Source: an uncultured Pseudobutyrivibrio sp.
GTDB taxonomy: Bacteria; Bacillota; Clostridia; Lachnospirales; Lachnospiraceae
DNA length: 64,000 nt
Direction: 5' to 3'
NCBI GenBank assembly: GCA_900546435.1
Contig: URCQ01000004.1
Span: forward strand, 50,556-114,555
The notes under the pieces were generated by a model. That model did not search any database. It worked only from the letters and a program-made list of their open reading frames with translations, and had not been told where the DNA came from. Made by a program: the position numbers and the translations under genes. Below, piece after piece: positions 9,169 through 18,706 of this stretch (its first letter is position 1; the number at the start of each line of letters is the position of its first letter).

Positions 9169-10191
9169 CTAATTGAATCCCATGAATTTTTGAGAAATCT
9201 TGTATGCTCTTACCGAAAGATGTCGTCCAAATCTGCCCGGCAGATTCATAGCATGCCCAAGCACACCCCAACGTAAATGGCGATAGGTCTTTGGATCTTT
9301 GTTTTTGATATATTTCCAAAGGTCTTTTGCCTTTTTCAAATTCACCGGATCGTTTGACACATAGGCAATACAGGTAGAAACAACCGTAATTGTCTCTAAG
9401 TAGGATAACATATACTCACGCAGATGTTCTTCCTCAATTGCCCACAAATCATATGCATCTACCATACGTTTATTCACATACAACTGCTGGTCGATACGTT
9501 TGATCATATTTTTTTCACTGACAGACTGACCGTCACGGCCAATATAGTAACGATAAAAATCTACATTCAAATAATATATTGTCTTTACAAACGGAAGTGG
9601 CTCATATACAAACAGATTATCCACATAAAATGTATGCTTTGGCAATTCTAAGTGGCAGTCACGCAACATCTGTGTACGATATGTAACAGAGTGCATCAGG
9701 ATGGTAAATCCCTTGATATTGCGCTTCATATCATGCCAGCTCATAATCCTTTCCTGATCAAACAAAAGCGTATAAATCATTCTACGCTGGTGATGATAGT
9801 CACCATCAATTTTTTCATATACATAGTTTGTCAAAAGCATATCCACCAGTGTATCTTCTGCAACAAACTTTTTCAGCGTCTCCAATACTCGTGCATATGC
9901 CTCGGCATCTACCCAGTCGTCACTATCTACAACTTTAAAGTACAGACCGCTGGCATTGGCAAGCCCGGTATTCACCGCGCAACCATGTCCACCATTTTCC
10001 TGATGAATCGCTTTGATGATCGTGGGATATTTTTCTGCATAAGCATCTGCAATCTCTGCTGTTCGATCACTTGAACCATCATCTACAATAATGATTTCTA
10101 CATCTTCTCCCCCAGGGAGTAAAGATTCTATACACTTTGACATATAGCCTTCCGAGTTATAACACGGAATCGCAAAGGAAACTATCTTCAT
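9169..10191 (-). CDS. Family 2 glycosyltransferase
   Basis: A 340-residue GT-A fold transferase. The nucleotide-binding motif IIIVDDGSSDRTAEIA is near residue 35 and the metal-binding motif DSDDW near residue 90, after an N-terminal FAIPCYNSEGYM. No membrane segment is seen, so it is likely a cytoplasmic enzyme adding a sugar to a cell-surface glycan or lipid carrier. The acceptor is unknown. The ATG at 10191 follows AGGAGGAG. It stands alone between a terminator and mutY, outside any polysaccharide cluster. Confidence 0.9.
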   Translation of the reverse strand: MKIVSFAIPCYNSEGYMSKCIESLLPGGEDVEIIIVDDGSSDRTAEIADAYAEKYPTIIKAIHQENGGHGCAVNTGLANASGLYFKVVDSDDWVDAEAYARVLETLKKFVAEDTLVDMLLTNYVYEKIDGDYHHQRRMIYTLLFDQERIMSWHDMKRNIKGFTILMHSVTYRTQMLRDCHLELPKHTFYVDNLFVYEPLPFVKTIYYLNVDFYRYYIGRDGQSVSEKNMIKRIDQQLYVNKRMVDAYDLWAIEEEHLREYMLSYLETITVVSTCIAYVSNDPVNLKKAKDLWKYIKNKDPKTYRHLRWGVLGHAMNLPGRFGRHLSVRAYKISQKFMGFN

Positions 10192-10287
10192 TTTTCTCCT
10201 CCTAACAACCGTTTCTTATTATACACATAAAACTTTGGTAAAATAAAGCATTTATTTTAAAGCAATTTCCCTCCTCAATCGCACGCC

Positions 10288-11376
10288 TCAATCACGCAGC
10301 GCAATATAAGTCGCGTATCGATCAAACGCTGACGGAATTGCATATGCATTCTTTGTCTTTTCTATTTCGACCAGCAAATAGTCCTCCGGACCTTTGGAAA
10401 GTGCCTCATCACCATGGAAACTATCCACATCTGCCACCTGCACCAAATATCCCTGCATCAGCCATTCAATATGTGAAAAAATGTGCTTTGCATCCGGAAG
10501 TTTTTTAATCTGCAGCGGCGCCAAATTCTGTGAACGCACAAAAGCCAACACTTCCTCTTCTTTCAGATATCCCGGAAGATTTGGCAATTCATAAAGTCCT
10601 GCTAAAAGACCTTTCGGCGGTCGTTTTCTGAGAACAATCTTTTCTCCATCCCGTATCAAAAGGACTGTTTTTTCTTCGATACGTCGCGGCTTTGCTTTTG
10701 TTTTTACCGGTAATCTATCATATGTTTCATGCTTACATGCCTGACAATAAGGCTGCCATGGACACTCCTCACACTTCGGCTGTCCATTCGGTATACAGAC
10801 AAGTGCTCCAATCTCCATCAGTGCCTGGTTAAATGCCCCGGCCTCTTTTGGCATGATTTTTTGCAGCTCTGCCGTCATTCGTTTTTTCGTTGCTTCTTTT
10901 AAAATATCACGATCATCCTCACTGACTCTCGCCAAGATACGAAGAACATTTCCATCCACAGCTGGTACCTGTTCTTCAAAAGCAATCGATGCAATCGCGC
11001 CCGCTGTGTATGGTCCAATTCCAGGTAATGCCACAATCTGTTCGTATGTCTGTGGCATCTGTCCATCATACTGCGCACAAATGAGCTGCGCTGCTTTTTG
11101 CATATTTCGAACGCGGTTGTAGTATCCCAGCCCCTCCCACAGTTTCAAAAGCGGATCTTCTTCGCATTCTGCCAATGCCTCAATTGTCGGTAGAGCCTGC
11201 ATAAAGCGTTCATAATACGGTATCACTGCCTCCACGCGCGTTTGCTGCAGCATAATCTCTGATACCCAGATATGGTACGGGTTCTTATCTTTTCGCCACG
11301 GCAATTGCCGCTTGTGCTGGTCATACCATTGCAAGGTCGGTGTTACGAGCACCGACAAATCCATTTCTTCTATCAT
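10288..11376 (-). CDS. mutY: A/G-specific adenine DNA glycosylase
   Basis: A 362-residue MutY that removes adenine opposite 8-oxoguanine. The helix-hairpin-helix is LPGIGPYTAGAIASIAF with catalytic Asp in VDGNVLRI downstream. The 4Fe-4S cluster cysteines follow near residues 195-215 with spacing C-x7-C-x2-C-x5-C, one residue longer in the first gap than the E. coli spacing. The C-terminal NUDIX-like 8-oxoG recognition domain (RKRPPKGLLAGLYELPN) is present. Start: ATG at 11376 after AGGA. A second in-frame ATG four codons in is possible. Confidence 0.95.
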   Translation of the reverse strand: MIEEMDLSVLVTPTLQWYDQHKRQLPWRKDKNPYHIWVSEIMLQQTRVEAVIPYYERFMQALPTIEALAECEEDPLLKLWEGLGYYNRVRNMQKAAQLICAQYDGQMPQTYEQIVALPGIGPYTAGAIASIAFEEQVPAVDGNVLRILARVSEDDRDILKEATKKRMTAELQKIMPKEAGAFNQALMEIGALVCIPNGQPKCEECPWQPYCQACKHETYDRLPVKTKAKPRRIEEKTVLLIRDGEKIVLRKRPPKGLLAGLYELPNLPGYLKEEEVLAFVRSQNLAPLQIKKLPDAKHIFSHIEWLMQGYLVQVADVDSFHGDEALSKGPEDYLLVEIEKTKNAYAIPSAFDRYATYIALRD

Positions 11377-11555
11377 CTTTTATCCTAATTATAACATTTA
11401 TTTTTGCTTTTTCTGTTTTGTGTCACAAATTGCACTTTTGATAGCACCATCTGCTTTTATATGCCAAGTATATCATATCCGGACGGTCGTTTGGTGTGCT
11501 TCCATCATTATTCAGAAATTCTTAAGATTTTACATTCCATCATAGCCTGTCCAAA

Positions 11556-11612
11556 AAATAAGACCGCCAACCTTCCAAATGGTAAATTCATCTGAAAGAC
11601 TCGCGGTCTTTT
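11556..11612 (-). terminator. Terminator downstream of the crotonase gene
   Basis: Minus-strand hairpin AAGACCGC ... GCGGTCTT followed by ATTTTTT, located 45-100 bases past the crotonase stop. The reverse orientation also carries a short T-run. Confidence 0.8.
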
Positions 11613-11655
11613 ATTATCCAATCATCTTATGTACTAATTTAGTAAACCCAATATT

Positions 11656-12459
11656 TTAGAAATCTGTCAAATCAGCTGCACGTCTCTCAAGGAATGCGCT
11701 CATGCCTTCTGTCTTATCGTGTGTAGAACATGTTACACCAAAGAGATTTGCCTCCATCTCAACAGCATTCTTGATATCCATATCATAACCATTGTTGATT
11801 GCTGCCTTAGCAACAGATACAGCATAGCTTCCCTTGCTGCAAATCTTCTTTGCCATAGCCTTTGCAGTATCCATAAGCTCTTCCTTAGCAACTACCTTAT
11901 TTACAAGACCGATACGATATGCTTCCTGTGCATCAATAGCATCACAGGTAAAGATCATTTCTTTTGCACGTCCCATACCAACAAGTCTTGCCAAACGCTG
12001 TGTTCCACCAAATCCAGGAATGATTCCAAGTCCTGTCTCAGGCTGTCCAAAGCTTGCATTATCAGATGCGATACGGATATCACATGCCATAGAAATCTCA
12101 CATCCACCACCAAGTGCAAAACCATTAACAGCAGCGATTGTTACCTGGCGCATATTCATTAACTTGAAGAATGGAACAGACGCTCTCATACCAAATGCTC
12201 TTGCTTCTGCTGCAGTAAAGTTCACCATCTCTGCGATGTCAGCTCCAGCAACAAATGACTTAAATGCATTGTCTTTCTTATCCGGACCACCTGTTAAAAT
12301 TACAACCTTGATGTCATCTCTCTCTTCAATCTCTGTGAGAGCAACATTTAACTCATCCAAAGTCTCACTGTTTAATGCGTTCAGTGCTGCTGGACGGCTA
12401 ATGGTAAGGACTGCAACCTCATCTTCAACTTCTAATTTCAAATTTTTGAATTCTCCCAT
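11656..12459 (-). CDS. crt: Enoyl-CoA hydratase/crotonase (3-hydroxybutyryl-CoA dehydratase)
   Basis: A 267-residue crotonase-fold hydratase that interconverts 3-hydroxyacyl-CoA and enoyl-CoA. The oxyanion-hole segment SFVAGADIAEM and the glycine-rich NGFALGGGCEISMACDIRIAS are present, and the two catalytic glutamates appear in GGGCE and PETGLGIIPGFGGTQRL. It closely resembles clostridial Crt of the butyrate/butanol route. Unusually it is alone: no thl, hbd, bcd or etfAB lies beside it. AGGAGG at 12468-12473 is 8 bases before the ATG at 12459, so the upstream in-frame codons are not translated. Confidence 0.92.
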   Translation of the reverse strand: MGEFKNLKLEVEDEVAVLTISRPAALNALNSETLDELNVALTEIEERDDIKVVILTGGPDKKDNAFKSFVAGADIAEMVNFTAAEARAFGMRASVPFFKLMNMRQVTIAAVNGFALGGGCEISMACDIRIASDNASFGQPETGLGIIPGFGGTQRLARLVGMGRAKEMIFTCDAIDAQEAYRIGLVNKVVAKEELMDTAKAMAKKICSKGSYAVSVAKAAINNGYDMDIKNAVEMEANLFGVTCSTHDKTEGMSAFLERRAADLTDF

Positions 12460-12694
12460 GGTTCTTTCCTCCTCAATTCGCGACAAAATATATTTTCTGT
12501 CAATTTTCCGTTATTCTCACTATACTACTTTGATAATTTTTTGTCAATCTTATTTAAAGGTATTTTTCAGCACTTTTTCAATGATTTTTAGATGTTTTTA
12601 TACACTTTTTCAATATTTTATTTGAGCAGTCCTTAACAATTCTATAAAAAGTAATTCTGATTTGCACTTTCTATAAGTTGGTCAAACTTTATTT

Positions 12695-13324
12695 TTATCC
12701 TCTCTGTTTTAAGTGCAATTTGTAAAGATCTTCTCCCTCTTGTCCTGCAAGCGCGCTACATATTTCTACTCTTTCTGCAATAACTGGCAACTGAATGTGT
12801 GCTTTTGCATCAGCAACCTGTAACAACATAAGCTTTTGAAATTCGTCAAAACTTACCATCTTCATATGTCGATTAATATGTTTCAGTTTTTTGCTTACAT
12901 GATCATCATGATATTCAACATAATATCTAAGTCGCTTAATATCCATACAGGAAATCTCATAACCTTTTTGATCTAGCAAAGGAATGATTACAGTATCTAA
13001 TATCTCCAAGCTTTTCTTGGGATGACCGTAATAATGCATATTAGGATCATCCGCTTTTACTCCTCTGCATTGCGAATCAGGTTTCCCTATATCATGAAAT
13101 AGTGCCGCCAGATACAACATGTCGTCATCACAACCTCTTGGAAGATTTGCCACAACATTCAAAGAGTGCATCCATAAATCATACTGGTGAGCATGATTCT
13201 TCTGATCATAATTAAACATTATTCTTACTACTGGTATTAATTCTGCAATGTCCTCCCTGTGTTTATCTATCGCTTCAGCATTGCTTGCAGTTTTTAATAA
13301 TTTAATTAATTCAGTAAGATTCAT
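12695..13324 (-). CDS. HD-domain metal-dependent phosphohydrolase
   Basis: A 209-residue protein with an HD-superfamily core: a histidine in WMHSLNVV, the HD pair in LAALFHDIGKP, a further histidine in YYGHPKKS, and VEYHDDHVSK. The arrangement resembles the C-terminal HD domain of tRNA nucleotidyltransferases. The substrate, possibly a nucleotide or cyclic phosphate, cannot be told. It is the last gene of the minus-strand defence operon and follows the broken macro-domain gene, so it may originally have served that system. The ATG at 13324 follows AGAGGA. Confidence 0.75.
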   Translation of the reverse strand: MNLTELIKLLKTASNAEAIDKHREDIAELIPVVRIMFNYDQKNHAHQYDLWMHSLNVVANLPRGCDDDMLYLAALFHDIGKPDSQCRGVKADDPNMHYYGHPKKSLEILDTVIIPLLDQKGYEISCMDIKRLRYYVEYHDDHVSKKLKHINRHMKMVSFDEFQKLMLLQVADAKAHIQLPVIAERVEICSALAGQEGEDLYKLHLKQRG

Positions 13325-13342
13325 TTTTATATCCTCTAATTC

Positions 13343-13569
13343 CTATGAGACTTCCGTCTTCTTCAAGTTGATAATATTTTTTATTTTCTCATCATATGCT
13401 AATTTAAGGCACTCATACGTGCTCTTTCTGCGAGAAGTTTTTCTTTTCCTGCCGCCTCATATATTGCTAGGTCCGTGCCACTTACACATATCGGATTTGA
13501 ATTAGCAGTATTTACGATTATATCTGCCTTTACTCTTGTTATATCGTCTCGGACAATCTTAAATGGCAT
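13343..13569 (-). pseudogene. Macro-domain (ADP-ribose binding) gene with internal deletion
   Basis: The ATG at 13569 opens a frame that begins as a macro domain: MPFKIVRDDITRVKADIIVN, then TANSNPICVSGTDLAIYEAAG and KEKLLAERA. It stops at 13399. In a shifted frame overlapping the same spot the sequence reads TYECLKLAYDEKIKNI, the later helix of the same family, then ends at 13345. The central sheet region, about 50 residues in intact proteins, is missing. This is an internal deletion plus frameshift, so the protein cannot fold normally. It lies 11 bases after the UDG-like gene and before the HD gene. Family assignment is from recognised signature segments, not a search. Confidence 0.72.
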
Positions 13570-13580
13570 TGTGGCACCCC

Positions 13581-14339
13581 TTATCTTCTAATTCTCATCC
13601 AATCTGCAATAACATTATCTTTCCCTCTTGTTCTTGTACCCCCATACCCCGGATGCGCTACAGGGTATATATATGTTTCGCCATAAATATAAGGTTCGCC
13701 ATTTCCTATGAGTTCAGATAATCTATTACAAGAAAACTGTTTATCAATCAAAGTTTGTATTACAACCATAGAGGTATCAAGTCCCAAACAGATTATGTTT
13801 TCCGGCTCTATAATGTCAATCAATGATTTTATTTCGGCAACATCATTTGCCAATATCTTTCTGGTCATATTTCCAGAATACTTATCTCTGCAATAGCCCA
13901 AATTACAATTGCAGAAAAACAAATCCGTATATTTATGCTCATCAATTTTTTCTTTTCCAAGCAGCTCAAAGTATCTGACAATATTTTTATCCGTCTGTGA
14001 ATCCCTTGCTTCCAAATTTACATGTTCATGGAACATCACATCTATACCATCATTCATCTTACGGACATTTGCAATCGTACCTTTTACCTCTTCCTTTTCG
14101 GGCGGTCCAAAATCCTGACCTATCAGCATATATTTGATATGCGGTGTATTCTTAGCGTAATCTTTCCCTTGCCAATATGTCCATAGGTTAATTTCCTGAC
14201 ACAAATCTTCTCTCTGACGCAAATCACACCAACCAAGTGTCAAGTTTTTAGCATATATAGGATTTTTACGATATTTGCTTTTTACATTTTCTATCAGATT
14301 GCAATAATCTGCGGATTTTTTTGCATTCATTTTATGCAT
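13581..14339 (-). CDS. Uracil-DNA glycosylase superfamily-like protein (second of a pair)
   Basis: A 252-residue protein. The segment YMLIGQDFGPPE near residue 70 resembles the UDG motif 1 (GQDPY-like water-activating loop). FFCNCNLGYC resembles the central strand. PENIICLGLDTSM matches the strand before the DNA-binding end, and VAHPGYGGTRTR resembles the motif 2 HP loop. It starts directly at the stop of the preceding UDG-like gene, with AGAGG upstream, so the pair is translationally coupled. The fold call is by motif only. The actual base recognised is unknown, and it could equally bind rather than cleave DNA. Confidence 0.6.
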   Translation of the reverse strand: MHKMNAKKSADYCNLIENVKSKYRKNPIYAKNLTLGWCDLRQREDLCQEINLWTYWQGKDYAKNTPHIKYMLIGQDFGPPEKEEVKGTIANVRKMNDGIDVMFHEHVNLEARDSQTDKNIVRYFELLGKEKIDEHKYTDLFFCNCNLGYCRDKYSGNMTRKILANDVAEIKSLIDIIEPENIICLGLDTSMVVIQTLIDKQFSCNRLSELIGNGEPYIYGETYIYPVAHPGYGGTRTRGKDNVIADWMRIRR

Positions 14340-15011
14340 TTACCTCTTCCCATATTTTTTCCTTGCCACATCACAAATTGCCATCAACGCATAATAATTA
14401 ACCCGATTAGGATAGTGCACGGCAGGGTGATAATAATCAATCACCAATGTATCCTTCCAAAGTGCCAACATATTATCCCATGTATCATCATTCTGTAATT
14501 CTTCACCTAATACAAGTTTCAATAGACTGAGGTTGTTCCCACATACAATGATATCAGGTTGTATTATTTCTAATTCACGCTTTATTTCCAGTCTGTCTTC
14601 AAGAGCATATTTTTTCAAATCTTCATATTCAGATTCGCTTCCGCCATTACTTTTTTTCACATTGACCACAGCGATACGATCAATGATTTCCTTTTCCTTA
14701 GAACGTAAAATCTCATCATCATACTCACAGATGTTCTCATTAAACGCATTATGTATAGCCTGTGTCCATATGGCTACTTTTCTCCACATAGTCCATGGAC
14801 GTTCACAATCATGCAAATCTTCTACCAGATTATAACCATTTTCATTAGAAGTGTACGCTTCCTTTAAGAAATAACATACTTTTGGTGTATGCTGTGCTTC
14901 CCATTTTTCTTCACACACTATGTCATCTCTGATAAAACGCTTATATCCGTTATTTTTATGTTTTTCTTCCCAAGCGTCCATTAAAGTTTTGATATCTTTT
15001 TCTCTACTCAT
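14340..15011 (-). CDS. Uracil-DNA glycosylase superfamily-like protein (first of a pair)
   Basis: A 223-residue protein, distantly like its downstream neighbour. KVCYFLKEAYTSN near residue 45 sits where UDG motif 1 is expected. RIAVVNVKKSNGG matches the central strand, then IIQPDIIVCGNN, and near the C-terminus IDYYHPAVHYP fits a UDG-type HP motif. The ATG at 15011 follows AAGGA; an upstream TTG is less likely. It lies 29 bases after the NucS-like gene inside the McrBC operon. Assignment to the UDG fold is moderate, and the activity is inferred. Confidence 0.5.
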   Translation of the reverse strand: MSREKDIKTLMDAWEEKHKNNGYKRFIRDDIVCEEKWEAQHTPKVCYFLKEAYTSNENGYNLVEDLHDCERPWTMWRKVAIWTQAIHNAFNENICEYDDEILRSKEKEIIDRIAVVNVKKSNGGSESEYEDLKKYALEDRLEIKRELEIIQPDIIVCGNNLSLLKLVLGEELQNDDTWDNMLALWKDTLVIDYYHPAVHYPNRVNYYALMAICDVARKKYGKR

Positions 15012-15040
15012 GAATATTTTCCTTATCCTCAACAATTACA

Positions 15041-15463
15041 CTATAATTCCTTATAAGATATCTGATATTCAAACAATCTCATTCTCTTATCATTATGCAC
15101 TCTTGAAATAAGTTCCTTTGTTGGATTATTCAAACAAATAATCCCATACACTTTTTTACCTTTGAATTTTTCACTTTTCTCAAACCATTCAAGGTACTGT
15201 GCTGTCTGTTCGTAGGCATCATCATAGCCACTGTCCTTCTTCAATTCGACAACATATAAATTTCCTGCAGTATCTTCACACAATAAATCAAGTCTTCCAA
15301 CTGGAATAATATATTGTCTGCCATATTCACCTTTACGTTTATACACTTTAAGGTTCATACCAAATACTGGCATACCATTTTCTATTCTTGCAGTAAGCTC
15401 ATCTTCTAACAGCTTTTCATTAGAGAACAGAAATATCGTTTCTTGGAAGAACATTATTTTCAT
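15041..15463 (-). CDS. NucS/DUF91-like PD-(D/E)XK nuclease domain protein
   Basis: A 140-residue protein made mostly of one restriction-fold domain. The segment PVGRLDLLCEDTAGNLYVVELKK gives the D...ExK catalytic pattern (Asp in RLDLL, Glu-Leu-Lys in VELKK), followed by a conserved helix with QTAQYLEWFEK. This resembles the C-terminal nuclease domain of NucS. The NucS N-terminal DNA-binding domain is absent. Its start (ATG 15463, AAGGG upstream) lies 44 bases inside the end of the McrC frame, so it is translationally coupled. The overlap coincides with a shortened McrC tail, so a deletion fusion is possible. Confidence 0.62.
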   Translation of the reverse strand: MKIMFFQETIFLFSNEKLLEDELTARIENGMPVFGMNLKVYKRKGEYGRQYIIPVGRLDLLCEDTAGNLYVVELKKDSGYDDAYEQTAQYLEWFEKSEKFKGKKVYGIICLNNPTKELISRVHNDKRMRLFEYQISYKEL

Positions 15464-16637
15464 AAGTCATGCCCTTATTTAATGCAAGTGATAAGTCTTC
15501 TGACAAACCAGCCTCAGTATAAAAATAATATCCTCTTTTAGCATCAAACCTGAACATATATGCCAAAATCTGCAAATAATCTTTACCGCTTATATTATTG
15601 ACCGGTTTATATTTTGCATCAGCAACAATCCTCTCTCCATTGTCTTTTCCTATAAAATCAGGATAAATCAAGCCAAAACCACCCGCAAATAAACGCTGTG
15701 CACCATCTCCTGCTTTATTTCTAGGATGGTAAAACACATCACCAATAAGTGTATTAACATACTCTTCCCATAGCCAGGCTCCATCAAACAAAATTCCATA
15801 CACATTTCGCGTTCCATTTCCGTACTGATGCTGCTCATTTCTAAGAATCAAAATGCACAATTGTTGAAGCGAACGGTACTCGTGATAATAGGCGTGTCTT
15901 ACCACATTTTTTATGTTGCTATCAATTACTTTTCTTCTGTCTCCTGCCCTATATCCATTTGTTGCCTGAATAACTTGATTTACTTCCTCCTTTATAGTAC
16001 CAAGGAGCATTCTTCCACAATTTTTTCCCTTAATATACTCAATTGTATGACGCACCAATTCCATCAAATCATTGTCATAGGAATACTCTCTTTGAGAATA
16101 TGCGATATTTCCAATAAATGGCGTATTCTTTTTCATATGTCTTGCAACATCAATAGAACCTCTGACATTCCCATCATTATACTGTCTACGAATATACGTC
16201 TTAAAAAGTCCTTTTCTCATTGCATCCCGCAAATATCTCGGAAATAAGAAGAGAAGCAGACTGAATACTCTGTCATCCTGATTTGCACTTGTCTCAAGAT
16301 TTATGAAATTGGGAAATTTAAGAACTTTTTCAAGCAAATACTGAAAAAAATAATCTCTTTCACCTCTGCTAAACCGGGATTCAATAACCATTCTCTGATT
16401 ATCTACTCCTAAAAATCCCATTACATTTCCGGAAATATACATATCATTATAGCTCTATAAAATCATCTGATCCTTTGTCAAACCCTCTGCTTCTCGAACC
16501 GATGAAGGAAAAACAAATACTCCTTCTTTTTCCAATTCAGCCAACGTCTTGTCAGCAACAGAATTTACAACATCTTTAACTTCATCAAAATCAGACTTTG
16601 ACCTATACTGATTATCCTTAATTAGCAGCTGCTTCAT
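15420..16637 (-). pseudogene. mcrC: McrC nuclease subunit of type IV restriction, split by an in-frame TAG
   Basis: McrC supplies the PD-(D/E)XK nuclease of McrBC, which cuts DNA carrying modified cytosine. The frame opens at the ATG at 16637 (MKQLLIKDNQY). It runs to a TAG at 16455-16457 and resumes in the same frame after four codons at an ATG at 16442. The join DQMIL-stop-SYNDMYISGNVMGFLG matches relatives if the TAG was a Gln codon. The catalytic part is intact: LFDGAWLWEEYVN, then IYPDFIG and IVADAKYK. The C-terminus ends early (NDISVL). The 340-residue second part might still be made from 16442, lacking about 60 N-terminal residues. Confidence 0.82.
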
Positions 16638-18692
16638 CAGAATCACCCTCAACCGAAGCTTTGTAGCCGTACGCTCTGGCAAATCGCTTCATACATTCTT
16701 CTTCATCATTGAGTCCACATACATAATCCTGCAATAATGGCTGTAAATAGTCTGTCCACAAGTCATCAAAGTCTAATACCTTAAGCTTTAGAAAATAAGA
16801 AGCCCCTATCTGATAATTTTCGTTCAAATCCGGCACACAAAGTATTTCTGCATTCAGCTTATCCATTCTTACAATAGCCTCTGCCCTAAGTTCTTCGTCC
16901 TCTAATGATTCAAGCATATCCTGCGTATCCTCCGCCTTTATCTCAACAAATCGGAATCTTCTACGCATTGCAAAGTCAAAACTGTCAACAGACCTGTCAA
17001 TATCATTCATTGTTCCAATGATATACACATTCTCAGGTATGTAAAACTTATCATTTGGATCTGTGTGCATATTAGAATACTGTGTTGCCACCTCGCCAGC
17101 TTTTCCCCTATAACCAGGATCTATAGAAAAGAAGAGTTCTCCCAGTATTTTTGAAATCTCTCCACGATTAATCTCATCAATGATAAAAATATACTTTTTC
17201 TGTATCTCTGGAGCAGCCGTCAAAGTCTGCTTTACTGTCTTTCGCTCCTTAATCGCCTTATATATTGCAAAGTCATAGGAATATGCCTGCGTAGCAAACT
17301 GTTTTCCAAAAAAATTTGTGATATCACTGACTTTCTCAAATATAACATCCGACTCCAGCATCTTCTGCAATTCTTCTACATTCAGGCTCAGTTTATCGAC
17401 TGTTGCATTTCCCGGAATTGATATATCAATATGTTTATCATCAACATCATCAATTGTAAATTCATTACCTTTAATGTTCTTAAATGTTTCCTCTCCCAAA
17501 TCTATACTTCCAAAAAATTCTGTCATTGCAGTTCTTGCAGAAAATTCCTGTTCTACTACTTCTTTTGATTTCAGCGAATCTTCAAAATTCTTTCTGGCTC
17601 TATCTACAAACTTCTTGAATATTCCATCCTGCAACTGAAATCCCATGGTACCGTCATCATTCATTTTTGGACGGAGCCCCTCTACAAAATCTGAATAATC
17701 ATAGCTTGGATGAAACTGCACAAATTCAACCTGCTTCTTTTGTTCATCCGAAAGATCTGTGTATTTATCAGTATAACCATTACTAATAATATCTGCTGCG
17801 AGCTCCTTTGCCAGATATGATTTTCCAGTTCCCGGTGCCCCTCTGAAAATAATGTTTTTAGACTCCAGCAATATTTTTGAATATGGATTTTTACATCCTT
17901 GCACTGTCTTCTTTTCTTCCTCTACTACGCTTGCATCAGTTGCAACCTGATTCTTTTCCTGCTCTGTTTTATCACGATAGACAAGAATAAATTTATCATT
18001 TTCTTTTCCAAACCTTTTTAAACATTCTTGCACAAAATACAATGTAGAAAACAAATTCCATGCATAAATTACATACTGTGGACCATTTTCTCTTTTATAC
18101 GTCAAATGCTCCATTGATTTCTTATATTTCAAAAACTCATCTACCGTTTTAAATATGCCTCGTATCATATCCGTTTCAGGTGTATATCTGCAAATCGGAA
18201 AACTTTTCATATCCAAATCAGAAAGAGTATTTATCTGACTTTCAAAGATCTAAAATGCCAGTCTGGGCAATGTCTGATTTGTATTTCTCCGTTCACCCTT
18301 GTTATATTTTCTCCATCTGCTTTTACAAAATAAGCATCTATCGGTCTATAATTGTCACCAAAATACAAATTATCTATTGTAAATCTAGTGTCCGTAGATA
18401 CCAATTTTTCAGCTGAAATGGTCAGTTCCAATTTTTCCTGCTTGGATTCAATATTATAACCTCTTGTCTCAAAATAATTTTTTGCTTCTACTGCGTTATA
18501 TCCATCAGTTACAATATCCACTCCGTTAGCAATATGATTTGCAACCGCAATTACATATTTAGGCGGATATTGCTTTCCTTCTTCTGTCACTAAAACATAC
18601 TGTGTACTTTTATCCTTATCCGGTATCCCGTGCTCATCAATATATTTTATTGCCGCTGTGATATTCTGTTCATCAATCTTTGGTATTGCCAT
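16618..18692 (-). pseudogene. mcrB: McrB AAA+ GTPase subunit, frameshifted; N-terminal domain detached
   Basis: McrB is the GTP-driven motor of McrBC. From 18210 down a 530-residue frame has Walker A FRGAPGTGKS, Walker B FIIDEINRGEISK and the McrB signature GTMNDIDRSVDSFDFAMRRRF. The preceding 153-residue frame (ATG 18692 after AGGAGG, stop 18231) is the natural N-terminal recognition part. Near 18312 the reading switches frame: in the McrB frame one reads KYNKGERRNTNQTLPRLAF, then a TAG at 18250-18252, then IFESQINTLSD leading into the McrB body. So one indel and one nonsense codon separate the two parts. The motor half looks intact and may be translated from 18210, but its ribosome site is poor. 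It overlaps mcrC by 20 bases. Confidence 0.82.
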
Positions 18693-18706
18693 AACCATTT
18701 CCTCCT

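Noticed and set aside
11656..12459. Part of a butyrate gene cluster
   Set aside because: Only the crotonase is present; thl, hbd, bcd and etf genes are absent on both sides, so pathway placement rests on family similarity alone.
16455..18252. TAG recoding or amber read-through in mcrB and mcrC
   Set aside because: TAG ends several ordinary genes here (HNH gene, histidine kinase, GH3 remnant), so reassignment is unlikely. Mutation plus the nearby frameshift is the simpler explanation.
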